Source: Limimaricola pyoseonensis
GTDB lineage: Bacteria; Pseudomonadota; Alphaproteobacteria; Rhodobacterales; Rhodobacteraceae
DNA: 64,000 bases
Direction of reading: 5' to 3'
Assembly: GCF_900102015.1 (NCBI RefSeq)
Contig: NZ_FNAT01000012.1
Coordinates: forward strand, 1 to 64,000
Shown: one piece after another, positions 7,764-15,608 of the stretch
How the letters are laid out: each line of letters starts with the position of its first letter
Position numbering within the stretch: position 1 is the stretch's first letter
Notes under the pieces: generated by a model
Database searches by the model: none
What the model was told of the DNA's origin: nothing
Seen by the model: only the letters and a program-made list of their open reading frames with translations
Translations under genes and position numbers: made by a program

Positions 7764-10700
7764 ATGACCGCGGGGCCTGACATGCCGTACGCCGCCATCG
7801 GCCCGCCCGCGACGGTCCGGCTCGTCTCCTGCCTCGGCGTCGAGCTCGACCTCGAGATGCTGCCGCATTTCCTGCGCCACTACGCGGAGATCGGCATCGC
7901 CCCCGAAGCCATGCATTTCTCGCTGCATGCCGAGACGGCGCAGTCGCCGCGGCTGGCCGAGGCCGAGCGGATCCTCGCGGAGTTCGGCGCCGCGGAGCCC
8001 GCGCGCTGGATCGACACCTATACCAGCGACGCGATGTGGGAGGAGCGGCGCCGCCTGCAGCGCGCCGTCGCCGCGCCGGGCGACTGGATCGTCAATTCCG
8101 ACATCGACGAGCACTACCTCTTCCCGGCGCCGCTGGCCGAGGTGATCGCGCATTGCGACAAGGTCGGCGCCAACTGCGTGCAGGGCGTGCAGATCGACCG
8201 CTTCGCCCCGGAGGGCGCGCTCGCCGCCGTCGCGCCCGAGCCCGCGCTGGCCGAGCAGTTCCCGGTCTCGGGCGAGGCCTCCTTCCACGTCTTCCGGGCC
8301 GGCAAGCATTACGGCATCTCTGGCACGACCAAGCTGATGCTGCACCGCGCCGAGGTGCTGCCGCGCCGCGGCGGCCACAACCCCGAGGGCCTCACCGCCA
8401 ATTCGCGCCAGGCCGAAAGCGACGGCCCGCGCTTCCTGCTCGGCCGGCCGCTGCACACGCTGCCGCGGCTCGCCGACCCGGCCTTCCGCTTCGCCTTCCC
8501 GTTCCAGAGCCTGCATTTCAAGTGGACCGCCAGCCGGCTGCCCACCGTCGCGCGGCGGGTCGAGACACCGGGCTCGAGCCCGGCCGAGGCCGAGAACGGC
8601 GAAAAGGTCCAGGCCTACCTGACCGAGCATGGCCGGATGCCGCTCGACAAGGTCGTGCTGCGCGGGGCCAAGGCCCCCGACACGGCCGGCTGGCGCGACA
8701 CCATGCGGGACTTCCGCGAGAAGACCGCGCCGGCGGAGGCCGCCCCGGCCGAGAGCGCGCCCGACCCGGCGCCGCTGCTCCTCTCCTGCATCGGCGTCGA
8801 CGGCCCCTGCGACGGCGACCTGCCGCTGCTGCGGCACTGGCTCGACCACTACGCAAAGCTCGGCATCCCCGCCGCGCGGGTCCATGTCATCCTCAACGCC
8901 GAAATCGCGGGCAGCCCGAACCTCGCCCGCGCCCGCGCGACCCTCGCCGCGGCCGGCTGCGCCGCGCCCGAGCTCTGGATCGGCCCCTATACCAGCGGCG
9001 AGATGTGGCGGCGCCGGCGGGCGCTGCAACGGCTGGTCGCCGGGCCGCAGGACTGGATCGTCAACGCCGACGCAGACGAGTTCCACGACTACCCCGCGCC
9101 GCTGGCGGAGGTGATCGCGCTCTGCACCGAGAGAGGCGCGCGCCACGTGCAGGGCCCGTTCGTCGACCGCGTGGCCGGGGACGGCACGCTGCGGGCCGTC
9201 GCGCCCGACACCCCCCTGCAGGAGCAGTTCCCGCGCGCCGTGGAGGCCGGGCTCTCGATCGGCAAGCGCCCGGGCGTCGACGACGCCACCGGCACCGTCA
9301 AGCTGATGCTGCACCGCGCCGACATCCTGCCCTCGCTCGGCGGGCACGCGGCCGAGGGCGCGCCGCCGGAAACCGGTCTCTACGGCCTGCCGCTGATGCG
9401 CTTCCCGCGGATCAAGTCGCCCGGCTGGCGCGCCTCGCTGCCGTTCCGGGTGCATCACTTCAAGTGGACCGCCGGGCTGAAGGCACGGCTCGAGGCGCGC
9501 CGCGCCGCGCCGGGGGCGAGCCCGGCGGGCTCGCTCTATGGCGGCCGGATCATCGAGGGGCTCGCACGCGGCGACGGCCGCCTGCCGCTCGACGCCATCG
9601 CCCCCGCGCCCGAGCGGGACGCCGCGCAGGACTGGCGCCCCCGCATCGACGAGCTCGCCCGGCTCGGCGAGACCCTGCGCCCCGCCCGCGCGCGCGCCGG
9701 CCGGCTGCGCGCCGCGCGCGGGAGCCTTGCCGCGCACACGGCCCAAGGCTGGCGGGTGCGGCAGCTCACCTTCGGCAGCGGCGCCGGCCGCTTCCACGCC
9801 CACAGCTACTACGACATCCCCGTCCTGACCCGCGACGCGCGCCGCGTCGCGGCCCACCGCATGGGGTTCGAGGGGCGCTGGATGACGCCCGACGACCCGG
9901 TCGAGATCGGCCTCGTCGACGTCGAGCGCGGCGGCTTCGCGCCGATCGGCACCAGCCGCGCCTGGAGCTGGCAGCAGGGGCCGATGGCGCAGTGGCTGCC
10001 CGATGACCGCCACCTCGTCTGGAACGACCGCCAGCGCGACGGCGCCACGCCGGCGCCCGAAGGCGACGCCTTCGTCGCGCGGCTGCACGACACCGGGACC
10101 GGCACCACCCGCACCCTGCCCCGGCCGGTCTACGCGCTCACCCCCTCGGGGACGGGCGCGCTGTCGCTCAACATGGCGCGGCTCGACCATGCCCGGCCCG
10201 GCTACGGCTACACCGGCGGGCGCGGCGCGAAGATCGGCAGCAACGCCTGCGCCGATGACGGGGTCTGGTACATGGATCTCGCCGAGGGCGGCGCGCCGCC
10301 CCGGCTGGTGCTGTCGCTGGCGCGCGCCGCGGAATTCCTGGCCGAGCGGCTGCCCGAGCCCGAGCGCGCGGCGCATCGCGCCGGCCGGCACGCCTACTGG
10401 TTCAACCACGCCAAGGTCTCGCCCGACGGGCGGCGCTTCACCGTCAAGCTGCGCTGGCGCGGCGCGGGCTTCGAAGGCGGCTGGACCGGCCTGCAGGGGG
10501 TGAGCCTGACCTGCGGGCTCGACGGCGAAGACCTCGCGCTGGTGGCGCGCGGCACCAGCCACGTGATGTGGCACGACGCCGAGCGGCTCTATTTCTGGCA
10601 CCAGGCCGAAAACGCCTTCGTGACAATGCGCGACGCCGTGCCCGAGGCCGAGGACCGCGAAGAGCCCTTCCCGGACCTCATCACCGGCAACGTCCATATC

Positions 10701-10952
10701 CGTCATATCCCCGACGCGCCGCATCTCGCTGTCTACGACACGCCCTATGCCGAGGAGATCGACGTGATCCTGCTCGACCAGAAGAGCGGCGACACCACCC
10801 GTCTCGCCCGCTTCGGCGGCCACGCGCCGCCCAAGGGCGCGTTCCGCTGCGACCTGCACCCCGTGCCGTCGCCGGACGGCGGGCGCATCATCGTCACCTC
10901 GCTGAGCGATGGCGGCCGCCAGCTCTACGTGCTCGAGAAGGCGGCGGCGTGA
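7764..10952 (+). CDS. Large fusion: two glycosyltransferase-like domains plus C-terminal beta-propeller-like domain
   Basis: 1062 residues. Residues about 15-310 and 335-640 are two copies of a GT2-like (Glyco_tranf_2_4 type) domain. Both contain a WIVN-DxDE acidic motif (SDIDEH in the first, ADADEF in the second), the segment PAPLAEVIA and LPF-x-HHFKWTA-like ends, so the gene arose by internal duplication. Residues about 660-1062 look like a WD40/PD40-type propeller with recurring S-PDG-R blades (KVSPDGRRFTVKL, PSPDGGRIIVTS). The likely role is sugar transfer during polysaccharide synthesis; donor and acceptor are unknown. The start is uncertain (ATG 7764 or 7782). The next gene's GTG overlaps its stop. 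Confidence 0.8.
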   Translation: MTAGPDMPYAAIGPPATVRLVSCLGVELDLEMLPHFLRHYAEIGIAPEAMHFSLHAETAQSPRLAEAERILAEFGAAEPARWIDTYTSDAMWEERRRLQRAVAAPGDWIVNSDIDEHYLFPAPLAEVIAHCDKVGANCVQGVQIDRFAPEGALAAVAPEPALAEQFPVSGEASFHVFRAGKHYGISGTTKLMLHRAEVLPRRGGHNPEGLTANSRQAESDGPRFLLGRPLHTLPRLADPAFRFAFPFQSLHFKWTASRLPTVARRVETPGSSPAEAENGEKVQAYLTEHGRMPLDKVVLRGAKAPDTAGWRDTMRDFREKTAPAEAAPAESAPDPAPLLLSCIGVDGPCDGDLPLLRHWLDHYAKLGIPAARVHVILNAEIAGSPNLARARATLAAAGCAAPELWIGPYTSGEMWRRRRALQRLVAGPQDWIVNADADEFHDYPAPLAEVIALCTERGARHVQGPFVDRVAGDGTLRAVAPDTPLQEQFPRAVEAGLSIGKRPGVDDATGTVKLMLHRADILPSLGGHAAEGAPPETGLYGLPLMRFPRIKSPGWRASLPFRVHHFKWTAGLKARLEARRAAPGASPAGSLYGGRIIEGLARGDGRLPLDAIAPAPERDAAQDWRPRIDELARLGETLRPARARAGRLRAARGSLAAHTAQGWRVRQLTFGSGAGRFHAHSYYDIPVLTRDARRVAAHRMGFEGRWMTPDDPVEIGLVDVERGGFAPIGTSRAWSWQQGPMAQWLPDDRHLVWNDRQRDGATPAPEGDAFVARLHDTGTGTTRTLPRPVYALTPSGTGALSLNMARLDHARPGYGYTGGRGAKIGSNACADDGVWYMDLAEGGAPPRLVLSLARAAEFLAERLPEPERAAHRAGRHAYWFNHAKVSPDGRRFTVKLRWRGAGFEGGWTGLQGVSLTCGLDGEDLALVARGTSHVMWHDAERLYFWHQAENAFVTMRDAVPEAEDREEPFPDLITGNVHIRHIPDAPHLAVYDTPYAEEIDVILLDQKSGDTTRLARFGGHAPPKGAFRCDLHPVPSPDGGRIIVTSLSDGGRQLYVLEKAAA

Positions 10953-13279
10953 CGCGGCCCCGGCTGATCATGACGCTTCTGGTGCGCGACGAGGCCGACA
11001 TCGTCGCCGACAACGTCGCGTGGCACCTGTCGCAGGGCGTCGACCACGTCATCGCCACCGACAACGGCTCGACCGACGGCACGCGCGAGGCGCTGGCGCG
11101 CTTCGCGCGCGAGGGCGTTCTGACCCTGCTCGACGAGCCCTCGACGGACTACCTGCAGGACGCCTGGCAGACCCGCATGGCGCTGATGGCGCGCGACGAG
11201 ATGGGCGCCGACTGGGTCTTCTGCAACGACGCCGACGAGTTCTGGCGCTCGCCCTCGGGCGACCTGCACGACGCCCTGCCCGACCCGTCCGAGCCCGCGC
11301 GGATGCTGGTCTGCCAGCGCCGCAACATGATCGCCCCGCGCGACGCGCTCGGGGGGCATGGCGCAAGACACTGGTCCGAGACGCTGACCCTGCGCCCCGT
11401 CGCGCCGCCGCCGCTGCCCCGGCCCGCCGACACGCTTTCCGGGCTGCGCGACCTGCGGCTCGACGCGCCCTATTTCGAGCACGCCGTGCCGCCGAAGCTG
11501 CTGCTGCCCACCCGCAACCTGCGCGCGGTCGCGCGCGGCGCGCACAAGGCCGACTACGAGGGCGAGGCCCCCGGCCGCGCCGACGCGCCTATCGAGATCC
11601 TGCATTTCCCGGTCCGTTCGCGCGCCGAGTTCGCGGCCTCGGTGCACCGGATCGGCGGCGCGATGCGCCGCGTGCCCGACCCGAAGGTGTCGTGGAAATA
11701 CCGCCGCTGGCTGCAGATGGCCGAGGAGTCGGGCTCGATCTGGCCCGCCTTCCGCGAGGCGCTGCCCGACCGCCGGCAGGTCCGCGCCGGGCTGGCCTCT
11801 GGCCGGCTGATGCAGGACCGCACCTTCGCCCATGCCCTGCGGCGGCTGCCGCACTCCCCCTCATCGACCCCGGCCGCCCGGACCCGCGAGGAGCCCGCCA
11901 TGACCCCTGCCCTGCCAGAGACCGTCCCGCCCAAGCCGCCCCGGCACGAGGGCGGCCGGCTGACGCTGGTGACCGGCCCCGACGCCCACGCCGTCGCCAC
12001 CTGCGCCGGGCTGCTCGAACGCCGCGGCGCCGCGGCCCCGCGCGCGCAGGACCACGAGGCTCTCGCGGCGCTGCACGAGGCGATGCTGGCCGAGACGGGC
12101 TGCGCGCCGCACGACCCGAAGCCCGCCCCGGCGGACGCGACCGCGCGCGCCGCGGGCTTCGACGACACGCTGCACGAAACGCTGCTGGCCGCCTATGACG
12201 ACCTCGACGCCGCGGTGCTGGGCGACGCCCGGCTTTGCCGCCTGCTGCCCCGCTGGCAGGCCATGGCGCAGGGCCGCGACATCGGGCTCGGCCTCGTCCT
12301 CGTCGTGCCCGACCCGCTCACCACCGCCGCCGATATCCGCGCCGCCACCGGCCTGCCCGAGGCCACCGGCCTCGTCGTCTGGGCCGCGCGCCTGATCGAC
12401 GCCGAACGGCACAGCCGCGACCTGCCGCGCCACGTGGTGCTCGAAGCCGACGTTCTGGACGACTGGGCCGGCACCGCCGCGGCGATCGAGGCCGCCCTCG
12501 CCCCCGGCTGGCTCCCCGCCCACCGCGCCGAAGGTCCGGAGATCGACGCCTTCCTCGCGGGCCGCGGACGCGCAGCCCCCGCGACCGAGGCCGCGCTGAT
12601 CGCCTCGCCCCGCGTCCCCGACCTCGTGCGCGAGACGCTCGAGGCGATGCAGGCCCTCGCCGCCGGGGCCGAGCCCGCCGCGCTGGCGCCCGAGTTCGAC
12701 CGGATCGGCGCCGATCTCGACGCCGCCGCCCGCCTGCTAGGCCCCGCGCTCGACGACCTTCTCGACCGGCAGTCCCGCTGGCACCCCCGCCTCGCGCGGG
12801 CCGAGCGCACGGCCGAGATCGCCGAGCGCCGGGCCGAGGACGCGGCGGCCGAGATCCGCTGGCTGCGACAGGCGCTCAAGCGCGAATGGCTGCACCGCCA
12901 CGAGGCCGAGGAGCGCCGCGCCGCCCAAGCCGAGCAACCCGCCCGCCGGGCCGACATCCGCGCCCTGCCCCGCCAGTTGAAGGCACGGCTGAAGGAGCAT
13001 CTGCAGATCGCGATGCTGCGCGCCGCGCCCGAATTCGACGCCGACTGGTACCGCCGCCGCTACCCCGACGTCGCGGCGCAGAAGGTCGATCCGGCGCGCC
13101 ACTACCTGCGCCACGGCGCGCGCGAGGGCCGCCATCCCGGCCCGGGCTTCGACACGCGGCGCTACTACGACGCCTATCCCGGCGTCCGAAAGGCCGGGCA
13201 GAACGCGCTGCTGCATTACCGCCGCCACGGCCGCAAGGAAGGCCGCAAGGCCTTCCCGGTGGAGCCGCGCCCCGCCTGA
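10949..13279 (+). CDS. Fusion: GT2-like domain, degenerate sulfotransferase-like domain, coiled coil, HYxxxGxxEGR repeats
   Basis: 776 residues from a GTG overlapping the upstream stop (GTGA). Residues about 6-290 are a GT2-like domain (TLLVRDEADIVADNV, DNGSTDGTREAL, CNDADEFW). Residues about 335-540 keep a sulfotransferase-like pattern (LTLVTGP, RLCRLLPRW, VVPDP) but lack the PAPS-binding RSGT loop of the neighbouring sulfotransferase. A charged coiled-coil-like stretch follows at about 610-680. The tail (about 694-770) has two copies of a WY-PDV...HYLRHGAREGR module also found at the N-terminus of the 42087 gene. An internal ATG at 11900 has GAGGAG just upstream. Probable glycosyltransferase of the surface polysaccharide. 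Confidence 0.75.
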   Translation: MTRPRLIMTLLVRDEADIVADNVAWHLSQGVDHVIATDNGSTDGTREALARFAREGVLTLLDEPSTDYLQDAWQTRMALMARDEMGADWVFCNDADEFWRSPSGDLHDALPDPSEPARMLVCQRRNMIAPRDALGGHGARHWSETLTLRPVAPPPLPRPADTLSGLRDLRLDAPYFEHAVPPKLLLPTRNLRAVARGAHKADYEGEAPGRADAPIEILHFPVRSRAEFAASVHRIGGAMRRVPDPKVSWKYRRWLQMAEESGSIWPAFREALPDRRQVRAGLASGRLMQDRTFAHALRRLPHSPSSTPAARTREEPAMTPALPETVPPKPPRHEGGRLTLVTGPDAHAVATCAGLLERRGAAAPRAQDHEALAALHEAMLAETGCAPHDPKPAPADATARAAGFDDTLHETLLAAYDDLDAAVLGDARLCRLLPRWQAMAQGRDIGLGLVLVVPDPLTTAADIRAATGLPEATGLVVWAARLIDAERHSRDLPRHVVLEADVLDDWAGTAAAIEAALAPGWLPAHRAEGPEIDAFLAGRGRAAPATEAALIASPRVPDLVRETLEAMQALAAGAEPAALAPEFDRIGADLDAAARLLGPALDDLLDRQSRWHPRLARAERTAEIAERRAEDAAAEIRWLRQALKREWLHRHEAEERRAAQAEQPARRADIRALPRQLKARLKEHLQIAMLRAAPEFDADWYRRRYPDVAAQKVDPARHYLRHGAREGRHPGPGFDTRRYYDAYPGVRKAGQNALLHYRRHGRKEGRKAFPVEPRPA

Positions 13280-13315
13280 ACTGCCTCTCCTGAACCGGGC
13301 AGTCAGGATGAGTGG

Positions 13316-14176
13316 TCAGGCCGGGCCCGGCCCCTCCGCGTCGAGCGCGGCGCGCATGTCGTCGAGCCGCGCCAGGTCCGCCGCCGCGAATTCCCCCTGC
13401 CGGAACCGCTCGAGGATCCAGCAGGTGTCGATCACATGGCCCGGCAGCGCGTCCGAGCGCAGCATCTCCCGCAGGCCCGAGCGGTGGCGGTGCAGCCCGC
13501 CCGAGACGAAGGCGTCGATCCCGGCCTCGGCCTGCGCGTCCGGCCGCAGCATCGGCAGGCCCAGCCCGTCCCGCAGATGCGCCACCTGCCCGCGCCAGTC
13601 GCGCATCAGCCCCTCGTAGCTCGTGAAGGCGCGCGGGCTCCCGCGCGTCGCGGCCTCCGCCTCCAGCACGTGGCGCATCCAGATCCGCAGCCCCGCCTCG
13701 AGCGGGATGCCGTCGCGCCCCAGCAGCGACTGCGCCACCTCGAGCGGGTCGCGGCAGGTGTGCACATAGGCCACCGGGTACCCCGCCGCCCCGAGCGCCC
13801 CGGCCCAGAAGCGCGTGAGCAGGCAGATCCGCGGATCCTTGAGGACGGGGCGCGCGGCGCCTGCGAACTCCTGCCCGAGGGTCTCGGCGGCGAGCCGCGC
13901 GAACTCCGAGCGCGCGAGCCGGTCGAGAGCGCGCCGGTCGATCGCCTCGAGCCCGCGCCAGTCGGTGCCGAGCGACGCCAGGATGCGGTCGTTCAGCCGC
14001 ATCACATGGGTGGATTCGAAATACCCCTTCGGGTTGGCCTGCGTGTCGGGCATCAGCGTGCGCGGCAGGTCGCAGCCCAGCTTCGCGAGGATCCCCGCCA
14101 GCAGCGAGGTGCCGGACCGGTGCGGGCCGAGCACGACGATCGCGGTCCTGCCCTCGCCCGGCCCCGCCGGGCTCAC
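13316..14176 (-). CDS. Sulfotransferase family protein
   Basis: 286 residues. The N-terminal GPHRSGTSLLAGIL is the 5'-phosphosulfate-binding loop for PAPS. The segments VLKDPRICLLTRFW and VHTCRDPLEVAQSLL fit the core and the 3'-phosphate-binding part of the Sulfotransfer_3-like family. Probable role: O-sulfation of the polysaccharide or a lipid precursor. Its GTG start overlaps the repA stop (GTGA), so it may be translated from the repA transcript, an unusual link between replication control and a modification gene. It converges on the fusion gene ending at 13279. Confidence 0.82.
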   Translation of the reverse strand: MSPAGPGEGRTAIVVLGPHRSGTSLLAGILAKLGCDLPRTLMPDTQANPKGYFESTHVMRLNDRILASLGTDWRGLEAIDRRALDRLARSEFARLAAETLGQEFAGAARPVLKDPRICLLTRFWAGALGAAGYPVAYVHTCRDPLEVAQSLLGRDGIPLEAGLRIWMRHVLEAEAATRGSPRAFTSYEGLMRDWRGQVAHLRDGLGLPMLRPDAQAEAGIDAFVSGGLHRHRSGLREMLRSDALPGHVIDTCWILERFRQGEFAAADLARLDDMRAALDAEGPGPA

Positions 14177-15135
14177 TTCGCCACCCGCCCCTCGAGCCAG
14201 ACCCGGAAGGCCCGCTCCGGCGCCGTCAGCCGCGGCCTGCCGCTGCTGACCCACCAGCCCAGCCATTCCGCCTCGAGCGCGTAGATGTCGTGACCCGGCG
14301 CGATCTCGCGCGCCCGCTCCAGCGCCTCGGGCGGCAGCGGCGAGGGGCCGGGGTCGAGGATGCGCCGCCGGCCAATCCGGATCACGTCGTCGGGCTCCTC
14401 CGAGAGCACGTAGTCCGGCAGGCCGTCGGCCGCGATCATCTTGCGGATCGCGGCGCGGAACACCCGCACCGGGGCGTCCGAGCCCGCCTTCTGGTGCAGC
14501 ATCGCCACGCTCACCCGCCAGTCGCGCTGGCTGCCGCAATGCTTGCGCGCCAGCTCGTAGACCCGCCGCTCCAGCGGCTTCCTGAGGTCGAAATAGGCCG
14601 GGCTCAGCGTCAGCACCGAGCGCGCCAGCACCGCCCGGTAGAGCCATTCCGACAGCGTCACGCTGACCGAGACCATCCGCCCCCCGCGCGAGCGGCGCAC
14701 GATCTCCCAGCTCTCGATCAGCCCGAAGCCGGAGGTGGTCTCGTAATCGCCAGAGACGATGTTGGTGGTGATCCGCGTGCCCGCCAGCCGCTCGAACGCC
14801 TCGCGCAGCCGGGCATAGCCGTCGCCGCTGGTGTCGCGCCGAGTGGCCACCAGCAGGTCGTGCGCCCGCAGCCTGAGCGTGCGGCAGACCTCGCGGCCCG
14901 CGTTCACCGCCGCCACCAGCTGGCTGATGCAGTAGATCAGGATGTCCTTGTCGTGGATCGTCGCCCGGCCCTTGACCGAGGGCGTGACGGTGATCTCCGA
15001 GCCGTTGTGCTCGTAGCGCCGGATCGCCCGGTCGGGCCGGGTCGAGAGCGAGAACATCGGGTGTTCCATCGAGGCGAGGTCATCCTTGAGGCTCGGCTCG
15101 AAGATGTCGCACAGGAAGAACTCGGCCGTGCTCAC
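14173..15135 (-). CDS. repA: Plasmid replication initiator RepA (RPA family)
   Basis: 320 residues. It matches the replication initiator protein A pattern of rhodobacteral plasmids: VSTAEFFLCDIFEPSLKDDL, ASMEHPMFSLSTRPDR, the winged-helix core with RRYEHNGSEITV and KDILIYCISQL, then YFDLRKPLERRVYELARKHCG. It should bind the iterons upstream (15235-15367) and open the AT-rich region. The GTG at 15135 is chosen because it starts the conserved block and has GGAAGG at good spacing; the frame is open to 15237 without further similarity. A 16-codon leader frame overlaps the start. Divergent from parA. Confidence 0.92.
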   Translation of the reverse strand: MSTAEFFLCDIFEPSLKDDLASMEHPMFSLSTRPDRAIRRYEHNGSEITVTPSVKGRATIHDKDILIYCISQLVAAVNAGREVCRTLRLRAHDLLVATRRDTSGDGYARLREAFERLAGTRITTNIVSGDYETTSGFGLIESWEIVRRSRGGRMVSVSVTLSEWLYRAVLARSVLTLSPAYFDLRKPLERRVYELARKHCGSQRDWRVSVAMLHQKAGSDAPVRVFRAAIRKMIAADGLPDYVLSEEPDDVIRIGRRRILDPGPSPLPPEALERAREIAPGHDIYALEAEWLGWWVSSGRPRLTAPERAFRVWLEGRVAK

Positions 15136-15182
15136 ACCGCCGCCTTCCGCGCCCCGGGGCCCTCGTCGCTCATCGTCACCAT
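15132..15182 (-). CDS. Possible 16-codon leader peptide of repA
   Basis: Minus-strand frame starting ATG GTG ACG ATG (15182; second ATG at 15173) and reading MVTMSDEGPGARKAAV. Its TGA overlaps the repA GTG. Short overlapping leader frames control rep translation in several plasmid families, so coupling is plausible, but the frame has no strong Shine-Dalgarno and could be chance. Confidence 0.35.
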   Translation of the reverse strand: MVTMSDEGPGARKAAV

Positions 15183-15234
15183 CCGCTCTGCCGGGCCTTG
15201 CCGGTCCGGTCGCCTCACCGTCCCCGCTTATTGG

Positions 15235-15367
15235 CAACGGGGTTTCGGTGACGCCACCCTAGGTTTGTCCACAGCCCGCGTCCAGCATGGCGTGGTTTCG
15301 CAACGTGGTTTCAGTGACGCCCATTCGTGGTTCCAGATTCACTTCAACGTGGTTTCAGTGACACCCA
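15235..15367. repeat. RepA iterons, 22-bp phased
   Basis: Consensus CAACGTGGTTTCAGTGACGC. Clear copies at 15235-15256 (one-base variants), 15301-15323 and 15345-15367; weaker ones around 15326-15336 and 15291-15300. The CG[T/G]GG cores at 15238, 15304, 15326 and 15348 are separated by 66, 22 and 22 bp, that is multiples of 22. A degenerate copy near 15259 keeps the register approximately. Confidence 0.85.
15265..15273 (+). promoter_or_regulatory. Near-match DnaA box
   Basis: TTGTCCACA, one mismatch to TTATCCACA, located among the iterons of the replication origin. Confidence 0.5.
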
Positions 15368-15429
15368 CCCCCGAAAAAGCCCTGTTTCCTCGTGCCGGAT
15401 CAACGGCTTGGGCGACGGGCGGGAAGGCG

Positions 15430-15456
15430 TAACATATATCTAACAATATTTAACAA
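15430..15456. other. AT-rich DNA unwinding element candidate
   Basis: A 27-bp A/T-rich run (TAACATATATCTAACAATAT and onward) in otherwise GC-rich DNA, between the iterons and the perfect DnaA box. Expected site of strand opening. Confidence 0.7.
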
Positions 15457-15476
15457 GGGCCGGGATCGGTTCTGCC

Positions 15477-15485
15477 TGTGGATAA
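15477..15485 (-). promoter_or_regulatory. DnaA box
   Basis: TGTGGATAA, the exact complement of the consensus TTATCCACA, adjacent to the AT-rich element of the plasmid origin. Confidence 0.8.
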
Positions 15486-15608
15486 GTGGCGCAAACCGGC
15501 CACGCGGGGCGCCCGTTTGCTGAGAAAATCCGCGAATCTCCACTCTTCCCTTCCATGTGCCGTGTTTTCGGGTATGGATCGGGAAAAGCAGTACATTCGG
15601 GGGATGAG

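Larger units (their letters stand above)
15136..15608. other. Replication origin region (oriV) between repA and parA
   Basis: 473-bp divergent gap. In order it holds 22-bp-phased iterons (15235-15367), a near-match DnaA box (15265-15273), an AT-rich stretch (15430-15456) and a perfect DnaA box (15477-15485). This combination is the standard make-up of an iteron-controlled plasmid origin. Promoters for repA and parA must also lie here; none could be placed with certainty. Confidence 0.85.

Noticed and set aside
7500-10859. Long upstream extension of the rmlC frame
   Set aside because: Antisense to the large glycosyltransferase fusion; rmlC has its own ATG with GGAGGG at 7499.
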